From Methylacidiphilum caldifontis (GTDB lineage Bacteria; Verrucomicrobiota; Verrucomicrobiia; Methylacidiphilales; CAMAQI01): a stretch of DNA of 40,660 bases. Shown piece after piece: positions 36,211 to 40,660 of the stretch. Positions within the stretch are counted from its first letter, which is position 1. Each line of letters starts with the position of its first letter. The position numbers and the translations under genes are program-made. The notes beneath the pieces were generated by a model. That model saw only the letters and a program-made list of their open reading frames with translations. It was not told the origin of the DNA and did not search any database. The stretch spans positions 1 through 40,660 of the forward strand of contig CAMCSM010000017.1 in the NCBI GenBank assembly GCA_945877805.1. Reading direction: 5' to 3'.

Positions 36211-37083
36211 ATGGAAATCTACATTGACGGCACATTTTACAAAAAAGAGGAGGCGAAAATCTCGGTTTTCGACCACGGACTCCTCTATGGCGACGGCATC
36301 TTTGAAGGCATTCGTGCCTACAACGGTAAAGTCTTCTTTTTAATGGAACATTTGGATCGTCTCTACGACTCCGCAAAAGCGATTATGCTCCAGATCCCCT
36401 TGAACAAGGAGGAGATAAAAGAGGTCGTTCTTGAAACCTGTCGTCGCAGCAAAATCGAAAATGGGTATATCCGACTCGTTGTCACCCGCGGGATTGGTGA
36501 TCTGGGAATGAACCCGGATAAATGCCCGAAAGCAACGATCTTTTGTATCGCAGCGACGATCCAACTTTACCCTGAAAAATATTACCGAGAAGGGCTCAAG
36601 GTCAATACAGGGGCGACGCAACGGATCTCCCCCGCAGCACTAAGTCCCTCGATTAAGTCCCTGAATTATCTCAATAATATCATGGCGAAAATCGAAGGAA
36701 ATCTCGCCGGAGCTCAAGAGACCATCATGCTGAATGCCGAGGGATATGTCGCCGAGTGTACCGGCGACAATATCTTCATCGTCAAAAAAGGACAGATCTT
36801 CACCCCCACCGTTTATGCAGGAGCCCTCGCAGGGATCACTCGCAAGGCGATTATCACGCTCTGCGAAGAGATTGGAAAACCGGTGATTGAAACCCAATTG
36901 ACTCGTTACGATCTCTTTGTGGCTGATGAGATTTTCCTTACCGGAACAGGAGCTGAACTCGTTCCCGTCCGCGAAGTCGATGGACGGATCATCGGATCGC
37001 AAACTCCAGGCCCGGTCACTCTTCAACTCTTGGAAAAGTTCCGTCATCTCACCCAAACCAACGGAGTTCCGATCTTTGTTTAA
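36211..37083 (+). CDS. ilvE: Branched-chain amino acid aminotransferase (class IV)
   Basis: ISVFDHGLLYGDGIFEGIRAYNGKVF; IKSLNYLNNIMAKIEG; LTGTGAELVPVREVDGRIIG. Start at ATG 36211. Confidence 0.93.
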   Translation: MEIYIDGTFYKKEEAKISVFDHGLLYGDGIFEGIRAYNGKVFFLMEHLDRLYDSAKAIMLQIPLNKEEIKEVVLETCRRSKIENGYIRLVVTRGIGDLGMNPDKCPKATIFCIAATIQLYPEKYYREGLKVNTGATQRISPAALSPSIKSLNYLNNIMAKIEGNLAGAQETIMLNAEGYVAECTGDNIFIVKKGQIFTPTVYAGALAGITRKAIITLCEEIGKPVIETQLTRYDLFVADEIFLTGTGAELVPVREVDGRIIGSQTPGPVTLQLLEKFRHLTQTNGVPIFV

Positions 37084-37100
37084 AAGAGGAAAAAGACCCA

Positions 37101-37595
37101 ATGAAATGCCAACTTTGTGACTCCCTGTCAAATGTCCATCTTACCCAGATCGTTGCTGGAAAAATGCAAAAAATTGATCTTTGCGACAAGTGCGCCAAAG
37201 AAAAGGGAGTAAACGATCCAACGGGATTTTCCCTTGCGGACATGCTCTTAGGAATTGGGGCGACAGAAAACATGAAAGCCGGAAGTCCCGAAGATCTTCA
37301 ATGTCCCGACTGTGGATTTAGCCAGCAGGATTTCAAGAAAACAGGCCGATTAGGCTGCCCTACCTGCTATGATACTTTTCATGAGGGACTCCAATTGGTC
37401 CTCAAAGATATGCACAAAGACACCGTGCATAAGGGAAAAATCCCGGCAAAGCTGCAAAAGTCGAAGATTTATCAGACCCGGATTTTAGAACTTCAAACCA
37501 ATCTCCAAGAGGCGGTACGCACTGAGAAATATGAACTTGCGGCATCGCTTCGAGATCAGATTCAACAAGTTCAAAATCAAATGAGCGCTCCCTAA
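37101..37595 (+). CDS. McsA-like protein (CxxC zinc motifs + UvrB/UvrC motif)
   Basis: MKCQLCDS...LCDKCAKEKG...LQCPDCGFSQQDFKKTGRLGCPTCYDTF; C-terminal YELAASLRDQIQQVQNQ UVR motif. Confidence 0.88.
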   Translation: MKCQLCDSLSNVHLTQIVAGKMQKIDLCDKCAKEKGVNDPTGFSLADMLLGIGATENMKAGSPEDLQCPDCGFSQQDFKKTGRLGCPTCYDTFHEGLQLVLKDMHKDTVHKGKIPAKLQKSKIYQTRILELQTNLQEAVRTEKYELAASLRDQIQQVQNQMSAP

Positions 37596-37611
37596 AAAAT
37601 CATTTTACTGA

Positions 37612-37758
37612 TCAAGACAATTCAAAGGCATTTTGAACCACCGATGGACACGGATTAACGCTGATTGCTGAGACTTTCGCACCTTCGGCAAGTGTTGGCG
37701 CTATCGAAACAAGGATGGTGGCAAGGAAACCGATCACGATCTTGACCGTATTTATCAT
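37612..37758 (-). pseudogene. Signal-peptide-bearing 48-aa ORF fused to repeat sequence (MINTVKIVIGFLATILVSIAPTLAEGAKVSAISVNPCPSVVQNAFELS); remnant or tiny exported protein
   Basis: Read by hand; typical signal peptide, but the C-terminal half is the leader/phrase repeat. Confidence 0.4.
37619..37667 (+). repeat. Leader/phrase repeat unit CAAAGGCATTTTGAACC + ACCGATGGACACGGATTAACGCTGATT
   Basis: Same leader as units near 1.17, 1.46, 39.3 and 40.2 kb. Confidence 0.6.
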
Positions 37759-37871
37759 CGCACACCTGCTTTGATTTTAGCGGTCATTCGCCGACGGCAC
37801 ATGCTGTGCCCATGCGTTTACAATGCCTGCACCTACCTAAAAGATATCTAAAAGTAGACAAATTAAAAAAC

Positions 37872-38141
37872 TCAACAAGCTTTAGAGACCAAGGGATACC
37901 TCTCAGGATGATCCAAGCTCTCCAATTCAAGATCCAGATCCAGTTTTTCCCAATGTAGGAAACGGTGATGAAGAAGTTTCACATTCATTAAGTCCTTTAA
38001 CGATGCTGTCTCAAACCAAGGAAATGTTTCGAAGTCCAAAAAAAACTCACGATCCCCAACAAACATCCAGATGCCATGTGAAGAGCAATGGGTAATCTCA
38101 ATGGGAGAAGAAGTGCTTTTTCCACGCTTTTTTAATTTCAT
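37872..38141 (-). CDS. DUF2442-like protein
   Basis: GIWMFVGDREFFLDFETFPWFETASLKDLMNVKLLHHRFLHWEKLDLDLELESLDHPERYPL. Confidence 0.65.
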   Translation of the reverse strand: MKLKKRGKSTSSPIEITHCSSHGIWMFVGDREFFLDFETFPWFETASLKDLMNVKLLHHRFLHWEKLDLDLELESLDHPERYPLVSKAC

Positions 38142-38538
38142 TCAACCTCCCTTTTATCTCTTTTTCAATTTTAACCAACTCGCGATCACTCAAACCTGTT
38201 GAATTCGCATACGAAACAATCGGTTCAACCCAAAACTTAGCTTCCCCGTCTGATGAAATAACATGGATATGCATTCGCTCCTCTTCTCGTGAAAAGAAGA
38301 AATACCGATAGGATCCAGATTTAAAAACAGTGGGTGCCACCTTTTCTAAATTATCCCTGAATTTGTCTGGAGCAAGAAAAGAAATCACGGAGGGTACGCC
38401 TTTACGCCTCAGTCTTTTCCGTTGGGAACGAAAAAGATGACCCACAACGACTTTGTCGTGGAGGTCGCACAAAACCAAGAGGAACATAGTGACGAAGAGA
38501 AAAAATGAATTTTTGATCGCCCTTCGAACCCTCTCCAC
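38098..38538 (-). CDS. DUF4160-like protein (N-terminal ~50 aa of this ORF doubtful)
   Basis: SGSYRYFFFSREEERMHIHVISSDGEAKFWVEPIVSYANSTGLSDRELVKIEKEIKGRLNEIKKAWKKHF. Confidence 0.65.
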   Translation of the reverse strand: MERVRRAIKNSFFLFVTMFLLVLCDLHDKVVVGHLFRSQRKRLRRKGVPSVISFLAPDKFRDNLEKVAPTVFKSGSYRYFFFSREEERMHIHVISSDGEAKFWVEPIVSYANSTGLSDRELVKIEKEIKGRLNEIKKAWKKHFFSH

Positions 38539-38552
38539 TACTGTTTCGAGTC

Positions 38553-39233
38553 ATGAAACTTTTACTCTGGGATATCGACGGAACTCTCATCTGTAATGGC
38601 GCCGCTGGGGAGCGCGCCTTAATTCGTGTTTTTAAAGAGATTTTTAAAATAGAGACCACTCTTGACCCGTTCGATTATCGAGGGAGAACAGATCGCAGAA
38701 TCGCTCTCATGATGTTGGAATACTTTCACCTCCCTCACGATGAAAAAGCACTCCACGATTTTCTCGAGCACTACCTGAGAACCCTTAAGGAGGAACTTCC
38801 TCTCGGAGAGGGAGGAACTCATCCGGGAATACAGGAAATTCTCGAAACGATTAAAAATCGCTCCGATCTTGCACAAGGGCTACTCACCGGAAATATGATT
38901 CGTGGGGCAGAACTTAAACTTGGTCACTACGATGTCTGGGATTATTTTGAATTTGGAGCCTTTGCGGACGACAGCATGAACCGCAATGATCTTGGTCCTT
39001 ATGCTGTCCAACGGGCCTCAGAGAAATATGCCTTCACTTTTTCCCCTCAGAATGTCTTTATCATTGGGGATACCCCTCATGATATCGAATGCGGACGAGT
39101 GATCGGGGCAAAAACAATCGCCGTAGCGACGGGAGCCTTCTCCGTCGAGGACCTGAAATCCCACCAGCCGACCTATCTCTTTCACGACCTCAGTGACTCC
39201 CAAGCTTTTTTTGCTGCGATTGATCAAAATTAG
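38553..39233 (+). CDS. HAD-family phosphatase (phosphoglycolate phosphatase-like)
   Basis: LLLWDIDGTLI; GLLTGNM; VFIIGDTPHDIECGRVIGAKTIAVATG. Confidence 0.9.
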   Translation: MKLLLWDIDGTLICNGAAGERALIRVFKEIFKIETTLDPFDYRGRTDRRIALMMLEYFHLPHDEKALHDFLEHYLRTLKEELPLGEGGTHPGIQEILETIKNRSDLAQGLLTGNMIRGAELKLGHYDVWDYFEFGAFADDSMNRNDLGPYAVQRASEKYAFTFSPQNVFIIGDTPHDIECGRVIGAKTIAVATGAFSVEDLKSHQPTYLFHDLSDSQAFFAAIDQN

Positions 39234-39281
39234 CTCCAGCCCCCCCGACATAAAAATCGGGGCAAGGCGAGGCAGAGAAAG

Positions 39282-39376
39282 AGAGGTTTAACCGCTAAGG
39301 GGCGCCAAATACGCCAAGGAAAGGCAGATTTAACAGGGATGGATAGGATTCACAGGATGTTTTAAAGACAATTTTC
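39282..39376 (+). repeat. Tandem leader/phrase repeat units
   Basis: GGTTTAACC+GCTAAGGGGCGCCAAATACGCCAAGG; GGAAAGGCAGATTTAAC+AGGGATGGATAGGATTCACAGGATG; TTTAAAGACAATTTTC. Confidence 0.6.
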
Positions 39377-39453
39377 TGAATTTTCTTACGCGAAGCAACT
39401 GTCCCCATGGAATGGGGAATGGCACGGGAGTGAAGGGAACTTAAAAACCATCG

Positions 39454-39530
39454 AATAGGGAAATCAGGAAAAAAGGAATTTAAAACCAAAAATTCGGAGT
39501 TCTTTTTCCTATTTTCCAGCTTTCCCTATT
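39454..39530. repeat. 77-bp inverted-repeat element, 25-bp imperfect arms
   Basis: AATAGGGAAATCAGGAAAAAAGGAA versus reverse complement of TTCCTATTTTCCAGCTTTCCCTATT, 22/25 identical by hand. Confidence 0.75.
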
Positions 39531-39582
39531 AAAACGGTATTTTCTCTCTTTCTATCCCGTAGCGCTCCTCGCGAAGCGACTC

Positions 39583-39622
39583 ATTTTATTTCATCGCGAT
39601 TCTGCGAGCGATGAAATAAAAT
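39583..39622 (-). terminator. 15-bp perfect hairpin at the stop codon of the exported hypothetical
   Basis: ATTTTATTTCATCGC-gattctgcga-GCGATGAAATAAAAT. Confidence 0.65.
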
Positions 39623-40095
39623 TACTCGATCCAATCTTTGAAGCCGTCATCAAAGACGACATCAATCAAAATCCATGAGGTCTGAGGCTTGTAACAGATC
39701 ACTTTCCAACGTAACGGAGCTCGCTGATGGAAGGTTAAATAGGTAATCGAGAGAATTCGTGACCCGATACTCTTCGTGTCGACAAGCTCACTCCCTGTCG
39801 ATTTCCCATAAAGAGTCAACGCCTGCTGCGTCATATTCGACATGAACTTCATCTCCTCCTCCTTCTCGGAAAGAGGCTGTGCCTTAACGAGTCCCTCATA
39901 GGCCTTCACCGCATTTCCTTCCGCTAAACCAGCAAAGAAATCGTCGATGTTTTTCTTTAATTCTGCGGGGGCAGGAGAGGGAGTTAACGGAAGATGAAAC
40001 GGTTTTGCCGTTCCAATTTCCCGTGCGGTTCTCGTTTTTTCCTCAGAAAAGGAGACTCCACAGAGTAAGAGAAAAAAAAGAATGGATCTTTGCAT
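39622..40095 (-). CDS. Exported hypothetical protein, 157 aa
   Basis: Signal peptide (MQRSILFFLLLCGVSFSEE), then a soluble domain rich in natural-looking strands (LRWKVICYKPQTSWILIDVVFDDGFKDWIE). Confidence 0.7.
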   Translation of the reverse strand: MQRSILFFLLLCGVSFSEEKTRTAREIGTAKPFHLPLTPSPAPAELKKNIDDFFAGLAEGNAVKAYEGLVKAQPLSEKEEEMKFMSNMTQQALTLYGKSTGSELVDTKSIGSRILSITYLTFHQRAPLRWKVICYKPQTSWILIDVVFDDGFKDWIE

Positions 40096-40140
40096 ATTCA
40101 GAAAATATCAATCCCTACGAGATTGAAAATACAATTTAAA

Positions 40141-40271
40141 ACATTTTCACACAAAGCCGCAAAGTTGCCCAAGGCTCCTCCCGAAATACAAATTATTTTT
40201 TTTGATTTTCTCTTTTCCAAATTCCTACGGGGAGAAACTTGGGAAGCTTTGCGGCTTCGCGTGAAAATTGT
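40141..40271. repeat. 131-bp inverted-repeat (MITE-like) element built from leader/phrase repeats
   Basis: TTTTCACACAAAGCCGCAAAGTTGCCCAAG versus reverse complement TTTTCACGCGAAGCCGCAAAGCTTCCCAAG, 26/30 identical by hand. Confidence 0.7.
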
Positions 40272-40350
40272 CTTTATCCCTTTTCTTCTATGAATGCCGA
40301 TGCGAAGTATTTCGTGACTGAGTTCAGAAAACAGAAATTTTGGTTTTTAT

Positions 40351-40530
40351 GTTTCGGGCTTTGCCGAAACTCGCAGTCCCTCACGAAAATCACAAAATGT
40401 TGACCGTTTTACGAAAGATTTCAAGAGTGAGGGACTAAGAGATAATTTTTAAGTATGAGTCATTGATAATGATATGTTTTTAGCTTTTCATGAATTAGCC
40501 CTGCTGAATATCCAGGGCTTTTTGTTTTGA
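40351..40530 (+). ncRNA. Candidate structured small RNA ending in an intrinsic terminator
   Basis: Hairpin GTTTCGGgctttgCCGAAAC; AGTCCCTCAC...GTGAGGGACT; terminator AGCCCTG-N9-CAGGGCT-TTTTGTTTT. Confidence 0.35.
40497..40528 (+). terminator. Intrinsic terminator
   Basis: AGCCCTGctgaatatcCAGGGCTTTTTGTTTT. Confidence 0.75.
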
Positions 40531-40532
40531 GT

Positions 40533-40660
40533 TCATAAGACTTTGTTGATGAGTTTGAGGGATTGGCCTGGATGAGATCGATAGAACTCGATGGCATGAG
40601 GGAACGTGGGGAACTGTTTCTCTTGCAGAAGGACGAGCACAGCATTTCTAAGAAGAGCGA
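40533..40660 (-). CDS. Partial CDS running off the window edge (C-terminus ...ALLRNAVLVLLQEKQFPTFPHAIEFYRSHPGQSLKLINKVL)
   Basis: Open minus-strand frame to the window edge with protein-like composition; differs from the frame in the ORF track. Confidence 0.45.
   Translation of the reverse strand, partial: ALLRNAVLVLLQEKQFPTFPHAIEFYRSHPGQSLKLINKVL

Noticed and set aside
39241-39262. CCCCGA-cataaaaa-TCGGGG hairpin after the HAD gene as terminator
   Set aside because: Stem only 6 bp and no following T-tract on the plus strand; not strong enough to call.
39295-39489. Minus-strand 64-aa ORF
   Set aside because: Made of leader/phrase repeats and foldback arms; likely spurious.

Overview
The window looks like a mostly housekeeping and envelope-biogenesis stretch from a Gram-negative, PVC/Verrucomicrobiota-like bacterium (lineage inferred from gene content only). 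Most of it is tightly packed on the minus strand. Gene blocks: (i) an O-antigen-ligase-like protein plus two alpha/beta-hydrolase-like genes, a PAS/histidine-kinase/receiver hybrid, ppc, an AspT/YidE-type transporter, a GT39-like glycosyltransferase, a two-domain glycosyltransferase, coaD and murA; (ii) divergent mrp/apbC; (iii) an HI0933-type flavoprotein, hldE adenylyltransferase domain, lpxD, ompH/skp and bamA; (iv) rplY(ctc)-pth-rpsF-ssb-rplI; (v) glgP, an ATP-grasp-like unknown and an outer-membrane beta-barrel protein; (vi) pyrB-pyrC-carA plus an FHA-TM protein; (vii) divergent ilvE and an mcsA-like gene; (viii) a HAD phosphatase and an exported hypothetical. The least explained DNA is intergenic. 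A modular 'constant leader + variable 9-11 bp periodic phrase' repeat occurs around 1.07-1.46 kb, 37.6 kb, 39.3 kb and 40.1-40.3 kb, next to two DUF4160/DUF2442 TA-like gene pairs. An ~88-bp element with ATAAATCGG/CCGATTTAT ends is present twice, each time at the stop codon of a minus-strand gene. A shared TTGAC-N14-TCGCCAGTGT motif lies upstream of both bamA and rplY. A structured, terminator-ended segment at 40.35-40.53 kb could be a small RNA. No CRISPR array, rRNA, tRNA or transposase was recognised. All family calls come from reading the translations; no searches were run.
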